Of a stretch of DNA of 64,000 bases, positions 21,153 through 33,640 are shown one piece after another; position 1 is the stretch's first letter; each line of letters starts with the position of its first letter. Both the position numbers and the translations under genes were made by a program. Below the pieces are notes generated by a model, which saw only the letters and a program-made list of their open reading frames with translations, searched no databases and was not told where the DNA came from. The stretch is from positions 12,834,001 to 12,898,000 of the forward strand of contig QCXZ01000053.1 in the NCBI GenBank assembly GCA_025024175.1, in the 5' to 3' direction. The stretch comes from Rhyzopertha dominica (Eukaryota > Arthropoda > Insecta > Coleoptera > Bostrichidae).

Positions 21153-24100
21153 GTATGTACGTAGCTGTTATCGCAAAAAACTTCATCTAATTGCTCTCAC
21201 TGGAACAATTGTGTTCAGGATTCAGGTTCAATAACATCATGTATACAGTATCTCACAAGAACAGATGTGGTTTGAAAGACAGTAATCCTAACAATATAAG
21301 TCTTTCGGCATAAAGAAAGAAGGTTTCGGATAGAGGGAAGCTTCATTCTGGTGGCTCGATGATGGTCTCATTCGATAAGTTGATTCTATCGCATTAGACA
21401 AGGAGGCCGGATGGCAGATCCGGAACTAGGATTCTAGCGCCAGTGGCGAATTTCTAAAATGCGCCCTTAAAACAATAATGTTTTTCATGATAGATATTTA
21501 TTCATTACATTTTGAATGAAAATGACAGGAAAACGATGAAAATTAAAACAATTTTTACAACTTGTAGTCAAGGAAATCATTATTTTTAATAAAAAATCCT
21601 ATTTTGCGGCCCTAGATTGTTTGCGCCAGTGCCAAATGCTTCCTTCTCCACATCCTCACGCCGGCTCTGCCAGATGGTTACAGCCAGTGGCGCTCCTGAA
21701 GGAGGGCTCTAGGACGTCGGCGTCGCTCTCCCAATGAAAATTAAATTCAATTAATATGTATCATATGTATATATAACTACGTCGTATATTGTATAGGTTT
21801 TCTATAAGATTCATGCATCGAGGGCGCTTATGGAAATTATCGATTAAATCAATTTGCCGCCTCTCAGGAAAGTGAACACAATGACGTATACTTGTTATCT
21901 GTCGATTTTTGAATTATTTGATATATTTTAATACGAGAAAACGCGTGGGAGTGTGTATTTTCAACATTTTCTTTAGTGTTTTGTGGAATAATCAACAAAA
22001 AGGTTGTAGAAAGGTCACATTTTGGAGATGTAGGGTGACATTGATCTGCAACCTTAAGCACTATCGCCGTGCATATTATAGCTTGGCAGCAATTACAAAA
22101 ATGCGGCACACTACTTCCCCTACTGATACTAGCTTATATTTCTTTGCAAGTTTAAGCAACCAAGTTCACATGGCGTAAGCTTTTATGCCCAGTGGTTGTA
22201 TACAGTTGCTGTATCTCGTTGCCATGCTAACCGCACTATTCCACGCGAACTAATATATGCTTACATATGAGCATTTTGGACTCCTTGCTGTGTGTCCACA
22301 TTTTGTTATTGTTTGAGAATATAATAAAAAAAACTCAAAAATAGAAATTAGTGAAATATTGAAAATGCATTTGCCGCAGTAATAATTTGTTAAAAAATAA
22401 AACCAAATATCAGTTTACTTCAACTGCATGAAAACATGTCATTAATAATAATTTTTTTATGAAGGGCTAACAAAATTTCCCTTGAATGTTATTAAATGAA
22501 AGAGAATTTAGCGGTGGCTTTAAGAGGAAAACCAAGAACTTGGTAGACAATATCCCAAAATTAATCAAATACATGACGCGCATGCGTCCGCCGGATGAGT
22601 AGTTTATTAATCTTAATATCATCAAGCTATGCTCACAGATTCGTTTATATGATAGGACCAGAATATTGACATGATAATGATAACCCTGAGATCCACATTA
22701 CCACATTTCAACAGGATGGAGGTCTGATTGCAGGACACCATGATCCGTAGTTGCATTTGCATGTAGCTTGCGATACTACGCGTAGAGCACATTTTAGATT
22801 TAATATGTAGACCTACTATATATGCCAATAATTGAAGAGACCAAGAATTGAGCTATGTCAAAGTTCTGCCTGTAACAAAAACGTTAGTCCAGAATAGTAT
22901 ATGCCCTCGAACGTACTAATTTTGAAAATAATATATTGTGAAGTATCTGGTATACACAACATTCATAGCATTGTACACGTCGAGTGATAATGATGGCTAG
23001 TCATTAATACTATCTAGGAGGCAGGATACTGGTTTTAAAGCTGCAAACTGGAGGTATAACAGCTCGTTGTTGACAGATCGTTCAGGGAACTCTACGAATT
23101 CCGTCGACTGCAGATACGTGGATACATTACTGCAGGAATGTGAAAATTAGGCTCGAGGACGAACACTGATTAAAAAAAATAACATATTCTTCCGACGTCC
23201 GATTTTGGGACGAAAACATAGCATTATGATCTTTTATCACCAGCTTGGATACTCGGTTGATTGACTTGCTTCGTGTATATTTATAAACCGATCTGGTTCT
23301 TTTATTAGGGAATAAATAACATTGGTCAGAAGTCAGCAAATAGAAAATTTCAAAATCTCCTGTCCACGTGACACCCGTTGACAATGTCGATAACACGTCG
23401 ATAACATTAGCAGCATCGATATGTGTTAACAAGTATTGACAACTATAATATGTGAGGCTGTCTGTTTATTTGTCACATATGTTTTTTTCTTGTAACGCAA
23501 AGATATTATCTTTGCAAACGAAATAAACTGTACGGAAAGGTTGATTCACCTGAATTTTGTACAACTGTATTTTGATATAACATGAACTTCAAGAGTCAAG
23601 TTTGTACTAATAGTTTAAACAAATACGGCTTTGAGTCTGTAATGCCAAAAGTCAGCAATACTTTCAATATTTTAATATTAAATCTCTCGGGACGATTGTA
23701 AAAGACTTAAAACTAATTTAACTAAACTGATAAAATCACGATACATGTTAGAGTTAAATTTTTGACTTATCAAACTTATAATTCATCGCAAGAGTATTCA
23801 ATGAAGAACAACAACGAATTAGAAGAAAATGAATGATTTCAGCGGTATTATTATTTGTCAATTCCGTTTCGTTTCGTATTTAATTTTTTTTGTTGACCTT
23901 GTTGACATCTTTCAACGAAAAGATATGTTGACATGTCATCAACTGTCGACGCTTCAACGTTAACATTAATAGCTGACGCCGCCCATCCCTGATTCTATCC
24001 CAAATTCTAAATATGTGACCAAGTAGATTGCGCATCACTTGCCCATTGCCGTTAAAAGCTTTTGCTAATGAATACATGCACGCCGAGTAATATTATTGGA

Positions 24101-24969
24101 ATGAAGTCTGATTTATGAGTTTACGTAAAGTTTGTTATAATTTAGAGGTGCATCATTAAGATATGCTCAATTTGAGGTTTGTATTGGTATTTGATGTAGG
24201 TATTAAAGTTTTCGTCTAAGGCGCAGTTCTAAATGAAATGTGAAATTGCAGTTGGCGTTTAAATATTTACCTACAAACCACTGGGCGGATTCTAATTGAC
24301 AGTTTACTGTAGATATATTGACACGGTACTGCCAGAGCCGTAATTATACGGAATTGATTTAGCTGCCGAAGGTTACTAGTTAAAAGCACTCTGTGTAATT
24401 TATTAAATCGCAGTGACCTAGTTTTATTTTGGTGGTACGGCGTTAAAAACGTTCCGAATAGAAATAGCTATTAAAGTGCAAATTAGTATTTCATCGTGTC
24501 TCTCTCAAAGCTAGCAGCAGTAATAAACACTCGATGAAAATCAGCGCCGCTGCACCTTCAACATGACAGCGGATCGCAATATATCCCTCCATGTAAAATT
24601 CATAAGCTTCAGCGACAAGCACGAACCTTTCATGGCGGCAAGAAACCAGCTCAGAACTTAACAAGCCAATTATTTGAGGCTAAATTAATTTTCATCACGA
24701 CAAGAATCGACCCTTGACGTAAGCGACAGAGGCGGAAAAATCGTTTAGGGCATGGAAGATAAGGGCTAATCAGTTTGGCGGAGCAACGGCTCAATATAAC
24801 CTTTAGGCTGTGCGAAGGGAAAATGCTAGGTACACTGATTTGGCGAAATAAATAAGATATTAGGTGTAACGAATACATAGTTACGGACGTATTCATCACT
24901 TAATTTAGAGATATGTTACAGGCTGTTGCAAAAGTAGCCGTTTTTAATATGGAAATATAGTATTCCAAG
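21153..24969. other. Non-coding stretch with repeat debris
   Basis: No gene recognised. AGCGCCAGTGGCGAAT near 21436 and CAGCCAGTGGCGCTCC near 21681 look like related transposon-end fragments but do not define an element. From 24300 to 24900 the sequence becomes GC-richer and non-repetitive, with homeodomain-type AATTAATTTTCATC and AAATAAATAAG words. It could be regulatory. Confidence 0.35.
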
Positions 24970-25288
24970 TTATATAAATAATATATTCTTCAATAATATA
25001 ATAATTATAACACTTATCTTTATTGTTTACTAACAATGCTCCTAAGTTGCTTCTATTCACGGGAATAAACTTTCTATTGTCATTAGAGAATTATCTTGAC
25101 ATTTTTTCACTAACATTGCCTATGTAATTTATTGACTGCCATATTTTAACTTCAATTGCGCTTTGCGAATGGTAAAATAGTGACATTTTTAGTTTTGATT
25201 GCTTAATAGTGGTCATCTTTTCAATAATTTTTGGTTCGTACCCATTTCTTATTGCCAGTCGTTTAATAATGTGTGATTCCTTTTCAAA
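24970..25288 (-). mobile_element. Inverted partial Penelope-like copy (3' part), head to head with the next element
   Basis: On the minus strand this matches 26367-26608 of the adjacent Penelope-like element (FEKESHIIKRLAIRNGYEPK ... INYIGNVSEKMSR), then jumps to the 3' untranslated sequence TGTTATAATTATT that occurs at 27024 in the plus-strand copy. The jump lies at a shared TAAG, consistent with an internal deletion at microhomology. It retains about 38 nt (around KQSKLKMSLFYH) that the plus copy has lost, so it descends from a different copy. Head-to-head partial copies are a known habit of Penelope-like elements. Confidence 0.85.
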
Positions 25289-27055
25289 CAGTAAACAGCA
25301 TAAAACAAAAATTAGTTGAAAGCAGTGCAGTACTATGCAAAGAAGATAAAAGCAACACAGTAACAATTTTTAATGTCAGAATACATACAAAAAACCCGAT
25401 ATATTTTGAATCCGGAACAATTCACAATTGCCCAACAAGCAATCAAACAAAGATTATTCAGCTACTAAAACATTGCAATAAAATATTCCACTAAACAAGA
25501 AAAGTATCAATTAAAGAACAAAAATCCACAAGCACCAAAACTGTGCTTTACCGAAATTGCATAAAGCAGACTTACCAATGAGACCGGTTGTATCATACAT
25601 TAATGCTCCCGCTTATAAAATTTGTAGAAAACTAAGTCACTTGATACCGGAATCAATTGATTTTAAACCATCCTTTACAGTAAAAAATTCGATAGATCTC
25701 GTTAAAAAACTACAATATATTACCCTCCAACCTAATACAAAATTACTTTCCTTTGATGTAAAAAAAACCTATTCACATCCCTTCCAGTTGAGAAAGTTAA
25801 AAATCTTGTAATTGAACATATTATTCAGTTAACTTAGATGAATCCCTCAGAGAAGAATTGGTCTTATTATTAAATGAATGCGTTAATCAAAATTATCTTT
25901 GATTTAATAATCAATATTACACGCAAGAAGATGGCTTACCAATGGGGTCTCCATTGTCACAACTGCTAGCTGAGATATAAATATTCATTCATTTTCAATA
26001 TCGTAAAAATCATATTCAAATCAAATAGTAATCTAGTCAGTTGCATTCAGTTTTGGGCACGCTATGTGGACGACATATTTTGTATTTGGAAAGGTACAGA
26101 CAGAAATCTGGATCAATTTTTGAATTACATAAACAGTATTCATGAAAAAATACAATTTACTATAGAAAAAGAAAACAACAACATAAACTTTTTAGACCTT
26201 ACCATAACAAAGAATTCAGGTAAACTAAATTTTAGCATTTATAGAAAACCAACCACTACCGATACATTATTTCATGCTGAATCTAAACAATCAGTAAGTA
26301 TAAAATTGTCACCTTTTCATAGTTTAATTCACAGACTACTACAGGTTTCGCTAAGTACAGCAGATTTTGAAAAGGAATCACACATTATTAAACAATTAGC
26401 AATAAGAAATGAGTACGAACCAAAAATTATTGAAAAGATGATCACTATTAAGCAATCAAACTGAAGTTAAAATATGACAGTCAATAAATTATGGTACATA
26501 GGCAATGTTAGTGAAAAAATGTCAAGATACCTCTCCAATGGCAATAGAAAGTTTATTGCCCTGAATAGAAGCAACTTAGGAGCATTGTTAGTAAACAATA
26601 AAGATAAGATGGACAACGGTAACAAAAGCGGTGTATACGAAATTAATTGTGAAGAATGTAATATTTGTTATATAGGTTGCACAGGTCGTAGTTTTAAGGA
26701 AAGAATTAAAAAACATAAAACAATCCATATTAAATAATAGGAACTTAAGGGGCTTTTCAAAACATTGTGTAACTCTCAATCATACATTTGACGAAAAAAA
26801 GAATTAAAATATTACATAACGTTCAAAACGGCATCAGGTTAGGATTATTGGAACAGCTGCACATAAACAGAACACTTAACAACCCCCACAAAAATATCTG
26901 TAACGATCAAGTGGAATTAACTAGTTTGTTTATCAACGCTGCCATAAATGTCACCCGCTCGTGGGTATAGAGGCTCGTGGGATCTGCATCTACCTTTAAG
27001 CAATAAAATCTGTAACATTACTAAGTGTTATAATTATTGTATTATTAAAAAAATG
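25289..27055 (+). mobile_element. Penelope-like element: reverse transcriptase plus GIY-YIG endonuclease (decayed)
   Basis: Retroelement polyprotein in several frames. 25557-25811 holds the LPKLHKAD/MRPVVSYINAP block and FKPSFTVKNS, LLSFDV (RT motifs 1-3). The GLPMGSPLS motif lies at about 25932-25960 in another frame. 26066-26464 follows RYVDDIFCIW, the intact catalytic YVDD box at about 26051-26080, and contains INFLDLTI, YRKPTTTDT and FHSLIHRLL. 26474-26737 contains the GIY-YIG nuclease core SGVYEINC...CYIGCTGRSFKERIKKH. 26788-26970 holds the C-terminal LLEQLHINRTL and NDQ motifs after a frameshift. Frameshifts near 25545, 25811, 25970, 26462 and 26740 make it inactive. RT plus C-terminal GIY-YIG is diagnostic of this class. 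The 3' end is near 27055. Confidence 0.93.
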
Positions 27056-27599
27056 TTTCATTTAGCGCCGTCAAACAAGTCAATTGAAAATATATCTTTG
27101 TCGTGTTAGGCGCTTTAATATTATTTATTGTCATATAATCAGGTTCATAGTGAACATGTGTTAACGTCTAACGTCAGCGTAACAAATTTTAAGAATTTCT
27201 GCAACGCAATTCCAAAAAGCAAAAAATAATTGCAGCTAGCTATACAACAAAAGTTTTCCAAAAACAGATTATTCAAAAAGGGTTTAAATAGCGAACTCAA
27301 AAAAACACAATCAATAGAAGAAACAAGAAAAGAGCAGTCTTCTAATAAGGTTTCGAGACTTCATCCACCTGGTATAACTGAGGAGTGTGAATGACGAATT
27401 CGACAGTAGCGATGACGTCAATGATCGCATGAACTTTTGTGGTCATGACGGTGCAGTAGCCTGAAAGCTTCATTTTGTCGTTTGAACGTTGACCGTGAAA
27501 TCCTAAGTCATCTGTAGATTGTCTAGCAAGTAAGTACTATTTGTAGTTACTCTACTTGTGCTGATACACTTTTGTCATCGTTCATCATGCCACTTTTTA

Positions 27600-28300
27600 A
27601 TTACGAATGCCAGACCATCTTTCTTTAGATCCGTGCAAAAGTATCAGAGGAAGGGGCTAAATCTGGACTGTACAGTGGTTGGTGTACAGTTGCGATACCG
27701 CGAACGTGAGCTATGTGGGGCCGCTCATTGTCATGATGCAATAAAATGTTTCTTGAAATGACGCAACACTGTGATCAAAATCGATTTGTAATAATCTACT
27801 ATAACCGTTTAGTTTTGAGGGACAGCATGTTGGTATAAAAAGTCGAAGATTATCATCATAACTTTATCGGCGCTGTGACCTACCCTTCCTTTTATCTCTG
27901 AGGTGGCGTCTGCGCCATTTTCCAATCAAAACTTTATTGTTCGGTTCAGAACCATAGTGATACATGCAAAATTCATCTATGGAAATTATTAGAGTTAATT
28001 TCTTCGTTTGTTTCCCCATCAAAACGCGATAATTGGAACGCGACGTTGCAATTGGTCTGGTGTGAATATGCACGGTACCCATCTGCAAGGCAAGCGTCGC
28101 ATGGACAGGGTCAAATCATGAAATGTCTGTAGAGATGCGACCAGCTTCCTAATGGTAATTCTTCGTTTTTCGCGGCAGTTGTATTCGTTACAACCTCCGC
28201 CAGAGAAGTTGAAGAGCGTCCCTCGTGGTGTCTCTACCTTCCTTGAACGTTTTTTATCACTTGTAGGTCACTTGGTTTATAACACCTTCACAACAGATAG
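27600..28300 (-). mobile_element. Mariner transposase pseudogene
   Basis: Minus-strand remnant of a mariner (D,D34D) transposase. From 5' to 3' in shifting frames it has KEGRE-like sequence and RPRGT, then CRWVPCIFTPDQLQRRV (the WVPH.LT..Q..RR block), then IISIDEFCMYHY (first catalytic Asp), KWRRR, VMMII, then HHDNERPHIAH (second Asp) and PLYSPDLAPS (third Asp). The spacing between second and third Asp is about 22 residues instead of 34, so about 12 codons are deleted in addition to several frameshifts. The N-terminal helix-turn-helix part and the ends of the element are not clear. Inactive. Confidence 0.88.
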
Positions 28301-28589
28301 CAGTTGATAACTCGTACGAGTCTTTTTGGTTCTCGCGAGTTTAACAAAAAAATGCATTACAAAGGTTATTCACAAGGGCCAAGATGATGAAAGAGAAAAA
28401 ACGTGTTCATAAGCTAACCATTAAACCTTGCAGACGATGTGCAAGTATACCACAGTATGCACGTAGATGCATTGGAATCGCATAACCGGTTTCACCATAT
28501 CTTGACGTCAGCGTTCCTTAGACATTTTCATGAAAAAGAAAAGCGAATAAACAGTATTCGTATGGAATGGTATAATTAAAGCTTATATC

Positions 28590-29700
28590 AAATATTGCCG
28601 GTAAGCCAACAAAAAGGAACATACTATTCCTACCACGTCTACAAGAAAACATACAATGAACTACTGTTGAATACCAAACAACAATGGAATGCTAACTTCA
28701 TTAAGAAAAGTGACAACGTACAGAAAGCATTATGGAAAGTTATAAAAAAGGAGAAACTGGGACATCCATAGACTAGAGTAGTGCATCAAATAAACAACAC
28801 GAATGTTTGGCGACTACTTTTCACAAATTGGGAAACCGACTATCGCCCTTAGTCCACGACTGACCTAATAACGTTAATACATAAACACCTTATTGATAAC
28901 ACTAGATCTTGTTATATAAGACTAACAAATGAATATGAGATCATAAAATTAATAAATAACCAAAAGAACAAGCAAAGCAATTGGCATAACCGCTATCCCT
29001 TGTTCTTAGTAAATGCATGTAGCAGGGGGTCTTTCCAGAACGTCTCAAATTGGCAAGTTACACTTGTTCTGAAAAAAGTGAATGTAAATAAGTGTAACAA
29101 CTTCCGGCCAGTTATATTCAAGGTCTTCGAAATAGTAATAAATAAAAGAATAAATTCCTTTCTTAAAAATAACGGCTTGCTGGCAGATACCTAACACGAC
29201 TGTAGAAAATCTCGATCAGTTAATACCGCAGTTCAGCAAGTTATTCGCACTGTGACTGAAGCAAGAGGTCGTAGAGAGGAAGCAAAATTGATATGCTGTG
29301 ATCTGAGCAAAGCCTTTGATACAGTGACAGTGTTCTCCTGAAGAAACTATATTGCTATGGAATAAATCATATTTATCTCAAAGGAAACAAGTAGTCCACT
29401 GGAAAGGCAACTCGTCATCGGCTCAGCACATGGTGTACCCCAAGGATCAGTGCTTGGATCAACTTTATGTTATGTCGAATTGGTATACGTGCAATAAATT
29501 AAAAAAGTAATACAATAATAAGAGGCAAACTGATAAGACCACTATCCATTTTCTTGGCTTGACTTCTGACCTGAGTTGGAAGGCACAAGTAGACAGTTTA
29601 TGCCATAAACTGATTTATCCAATAGCAACAATTTGTAGATTAAAAAAAGTTGCAACCTACAAAGCTGCAGATTCCCTTTTGTGGTTCATCTGGTAAATCA
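28590..29700 (+). mobile_element. Non-LTR retrotransposon ORF2 remnant with internal deletion
   Basis: Begins with YKKTYNELLLNTKQQWNANF-like sequence, typical of the region between endonuclease and RT. 29000-29194 contains VTLVLKKVNVNKCNNFRPV. After a stop comes CRKSRSVNTAVQQVI and ICCDLSKAFDTV (RT motif A with its Asp) and, near 29432, GVPQGSVLGS (motif B). The catalytic YADD segment is deleted: at about 29480 the sequence jumps to FLGLTSDLSWKAQVDSLCHK and LKKVATYKAADSL (C-terminal domain), ending near 29695. Several stops and the deletion show it is a fossil. It is a jockey/I-type element by motif style. Confidence 0.85.
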
Positions 29701-29899
29701 AAATGGGTTTTCTTATTCCCTTATGAGCTAATAGATAGATGGTGATCTTTAAGTTTACATTTTAAAGCACGCTATTTAGAATTCCAATTATTTATTTTTT
29801 GAGGGACTTTTTTAAGAAACATATTTTTGTACAACCCGTCCCTTCTGGAATGTAATTATTAACAAGGTTCTGTATCGTTAACACCGTTTTGCGTCCCTG

Positions 29900-30260
29900 A
29901 ACGCTACAATTCCCAACGTTGACGTATTAAAAGGCAGTTAAACGGGTGCGAACACCGGACGAATATTTGGCACGAGTGCAATTAAACGCCAGTGGATGAA
30001 TTAATCCGTGGGATAACTCTCATCGCTTAGCGACGCCGAGCTGGAAGCTGGTTGGTTTGTCCCGTTGCCCACTAGACTGTGTAAATTTCCAGGCAACGGA
30101 ATGAAATTTCTCCGAGTAGGTATTAAAATTTCAGTAAAGTTTCGCATTAAATGGAAAAATAAACGTAGTTTCATGGCGCAGCACGGCATCGCAAACTTCC
30201 TGCTTGGCGGGGAGGCGTTTACTTTTAACTGAATTTAAGTGCAGCGGTAAGGATGGATAA
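29900..30260. promoter_or_regulatory. GC-richer non-coding island (candidate regulatory element)
   Basis: Non-repetitive and GC-richer than the flanks, with no protein family in the ORFs. Contains GATGAATTAATCC and ATTAAATGG words that homeodomain factors can bind. Could be a conserved non-coding element. Inference only. Confidence 0.2.
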
Positions 30261-31320
30261 CAGACGCCTCCCGTTTTGGAAGCGTGATGGGTGTAACGCT
30301 ATGTTAGGAAGTGAGCTGGAGAAAATTTGTTTCTAACCTGAAATTGCTACGCCTGATACGACATAACTAGTTTCAACGGTGCGTTAGTCGCAGCACATGC
30401 ATCACCAAGGAAGCACTGATAGCAGACAGTGAAATGAAGAAAAGACATTAAATTATTTCCTTCGATTTAGCGAAGGTATCTGTTCTGCATCGCTAAATAT
30501 TAAATTACACGAGAGAGAAAATATTTAAAAAAAGGTATTTGTCTTCACGGTTGTTGAGAAAAATAGTAAGTCACGCCAGTACAGATTGTTCATTCATTCA
30601 CACATTACATAACGTAGCTGCTGAGATTAGTGTAATAATTTAATTGTAGGCAAGTGCGCGGCTGCTGTTCGGGAAACTTCCAGTACAATTCCAGACGAGT
30701 GTGGCGTAGTAGACAGTGATCAGTGTCACAGTAAATAGTGATTCGTAACTCGGGAAGTTATCTGATGGCTGTTAATCATCACAGTACTCTTGCTATTGGA
30801 ACGGTTTTATAAACTCTAGTAACCAGAATATCAGTTACTTAGTTGTACGTGTTTTGTTGCAAATAAAGTGATACTGTTTACACAAAGTGGAATTTCGCAT
30901 ACCATCACCGAGCCCTTCCATCAAAGATACAGTCCATTATTACTTCAACGCTCACGCTCAAACCAGTACCCATGCTGGAATTCTAGTATGCTTATATAAT
31001 TGATAAACAAAGTGGGGAACGAAGGGTTGGTCCTCTTTAATCAATATTAGTCTTAAAATTTTACCTGCAGGAGTCACATCTTTTGTCATAACCACTGAAT
31101 ACAGCAAACCATAATTATCATAAATGTTATATGTGTTTGCGTTGCAGGTATAACAGGAGAGAAGAAGTGACGGTTAGTGCGAAACAAACGAAAATAAAAT
31201 GTTTTAGAGGATCTTGCATTTAGTCTGGGCACAAGAAAAGATAGTTGATTCAATAAACTTATGATATTAATCTCACCATACGGAATCTTATACAAAAAGG
31301 TAATTGTATAGAGGTTTCAC
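30261..31320. other. Non-coding stretch
   Basis: No gene seen. 30650-30990 looks somewhat like LTR or untranslated sequence (AATAAAG, short GC-rich start) but no primer site or paired repeat supports this. Confidence 0.4.
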
Positions 31321-31327
31321 CAAAAAT

Positions 31328-32640
31328 TTAAGGGATACAATTCCAATTGCGCATAAAGTGTCTGTGAAAGGCAGTTAGAACACGGATAGCTGTAATGTTT
31401 CTTCTAAGTATTGACAATTTTTTCTGTATACGTTTTATCTGAGTAATATAAACATAATGATTAGGACACCATACGACTGAACAGCATTCAAGTTGGCTTG
31501 TTAAAACACATAAAATAAGTTCAAATTGCAAGCGCATTCCCTAGTTTGTCGTTTAATGAACCCCTGTGCTTTAATAGGCCCATTACACACTTGATCAATA
31601 TGGATATTAAATGACAGCGAACTATCAAAAATGATTCCCAAATCCTTCATCTTAGATACATGTTCCAGTTCAGTGCCATTTGGTTCCTACTAAACGACAT
31701 AAGTTTACATTTAGCAATATTTAAATTCAATTTGTTTTGAGCGCACTAAAGAGGAAACTGTTCCAAAGTAGCTGCATCCACAGATTTATTACATCTTACA
31801 GTTTTCAAATAATCAGCGTATACTAATGCATTCGACTTAAACATAGAATAGACGTTGTTAAAGAATCACGAATACAGTAGAGGTCTGAAATTAAATCCTT
31901 GTACTACTCCACTACCTGTCTGAAATGGTTTAGACTTATAACCCAAGTACTCAACATACTGAGACCTTGCTGTTAGCGAAGAACTAAGATATGATATTAA
32001 AGGGTTGCATAAACCGTAACTTTGAAGTCTGCACAGCAGAATGCGATGATCAACAACATCAGACGCTTTTGATAGGCCTGTATAAATAACATCAGTTTGT
32101 AATCTGTTTTCAAGATTATCAGAAAGTAATTGTGTGTACTCACACAAATTGGTCCTAGTAGATTTACCCCTTATAAAACCATGTTGACCTTCACTTATAA
32201 ACATGTGCAGGTGACTGCCCAGATATTTAGAAATAATAGGATCTAAAATCTTGCCTAAATTACAGCTAACAGCAACGGCTCTATAATTTTTGACATAACT
32301 TCTATCTAGAAACTTGAAAACTGGAAAAACCTTGGTATTTTTCATATTGTTTAGATAAACACCCGACCTTAACACAATCTTTCACAATAAAAGACGGTAT
32401 ATTATCTATTCTCGCACTTTAGTTTGGCCTCATCTTTCTAGTAGAATGGAGAATACATGCATTGTAGCAGAATAAATCGCGCTGCACTCCCGACGGACAC
32501 CAGCATTATAAACAGTACCAGCAATGGACATGTCACCACAAAAATCTAGATGAGATTGATTTGTGGTTTGATAACCGTTCTTTACACAAACGCTACCAAA
32601 AAAATCAACAAAAGGGGCTAGCAATATCCGTAGGATTTGA
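31328..32640 (-). mobile_element. Non-LTR retrotransposon ORF2 remnant
   Basis: Minus-strand RT remnant. 32430-32624 carries APFVDFFGSV, the domain before RT. IPSFIVKDCVKV-like sequence lies near 32380. 31866-32375 carries NTKVFPVFKFLDRSYVKNYR (RT start), EGQHGFIRGKST, IYTGLSKASDVVDHRILL (motif A, Asp to Gly and Phe to Ser changes) and SGVVQGFNFRPLL (motif B, GVPQGS altered). Near 31820 is ALVYADYLK, where the catalytic YADD has become YADY. 31328-31537 carries LECCSVVWCPNHYVYITQIK, the C-terminal domain. Frameshifts occur between 31540 and 31865. Polymerase residues are mutated, so it is inactive. Jockey-type by sequence style. Confidence 0.88.
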
Positions 32641-33279
32641 TATACTATTTATTATCTTGGTATACGCAGTCGATGGGAGAGTGGAAACATTCTTTTTTGA
32701 CCGGAAGTAAGATCACAATTTCTTAGGATCACGCAAACATCATTCTGTACGCAGTCTATGTGTTTGGCAAACTGGAAACGAATACTATTTCGAATTGATC
32801 TAAGAAGTTCATTTACTTGATGCAACGTACAGAAAATCTGCACTGATATAAAAGTCCATTAATTCTAAACATTCTGCCAAAACAAACATTAAGTAGGCTT
32901 CAGAACTAGATTATATCCAAGAGAAGTAAATACGAGTAATAAGCATATGTCAAGAAATAAAGCAAATTATTCTGGAACACTTTCACTTGCGTTGAGAAAA
33001 AGCTCAGCATTTTGGTTTCCGTCAATCATCACAACACTTATCTGTCATAGCTTACATAAATAGATGATTAAGATAATGCAATACAAGAAGAGAAATGCAC
33101 AAATTAATAGTCATTGTGAAAGGCATGCAGAATCAGAAATAAGTAAAGGCTAATTTAGATGATATTACTGAAATATATTACTAAATAGGTATCTGCACAA
33201 ATCAGTACGGTATAATAATTCTCCTAATTTTGATTACAGTCAACCTCATTGTAGGTCTGCAAACTGTTTGCAAAGTGGC
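32641..33279. other. Non-coding or unresolved stretch
   Basis: The 63-codon minus-strand ORF at 32652-32843 may be the decayed upstream part of the neighbouring non-LTR remnant, but it has no clear motif. Otherwise nothing seen. Confidence 0.35.
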
Positions 33280-33640
33280 TTAGAGACGTCCGTGCCTATT
33301 TCCACGGGGCTCCTTGGCAGAAATCCGGGCTTCCGGCGGTCCAAAGGGTTAACGAGCCGATTCCACTAATTTAAGGCCGCCGAAGGAAACCCAGTTGCCC
33401 CGTAGCGTTCTCAATACGTGTATTCGAGTCAGGGCCAATATTCTAAGCCAAATCTGCTAACTGAGTTCAATAAGGTGGAATCCTGGTCTTACGGTAGTTT
33501 AATTGCGGTTGTATTGGAGGGCGCAATGATTTATTTGCAAGGAAGTCCCCAAGGACGGAATTAGTGCATAACAGGAGATTCTGTCAAAATTAACCATCTG
33601 TTTTTAATTTTGAAACGGTTAGGCGGTAGGGCGAAAGAGT
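33280..33640. promoter_or_regulatory. GC-richer non-coding island (candidate regulatory element)
   Basis: Unique-looking sequence with CpG-containing words and homeodomain-type sites (TTTAATTGCGGTT, CAATGATTTATTTGCAA). No ORF or transposon match. Candidate conserved non-coding element by composition only. Confidence 0.2.

Noticed and set aside
24918..24945. Mariner terminal repeat (GGCTGTTGCAAAAGTAGCCG)
   Set aside because: Only a loose resemblance, with no inverted partner and no transposase at a matching distance.
30650..30990. Solo LTR
   Set aside because: AATAAAG and a GC-rich start are suggestive, but no TG...CA boundaries, target duplication, primer site or second copy were found in the window.
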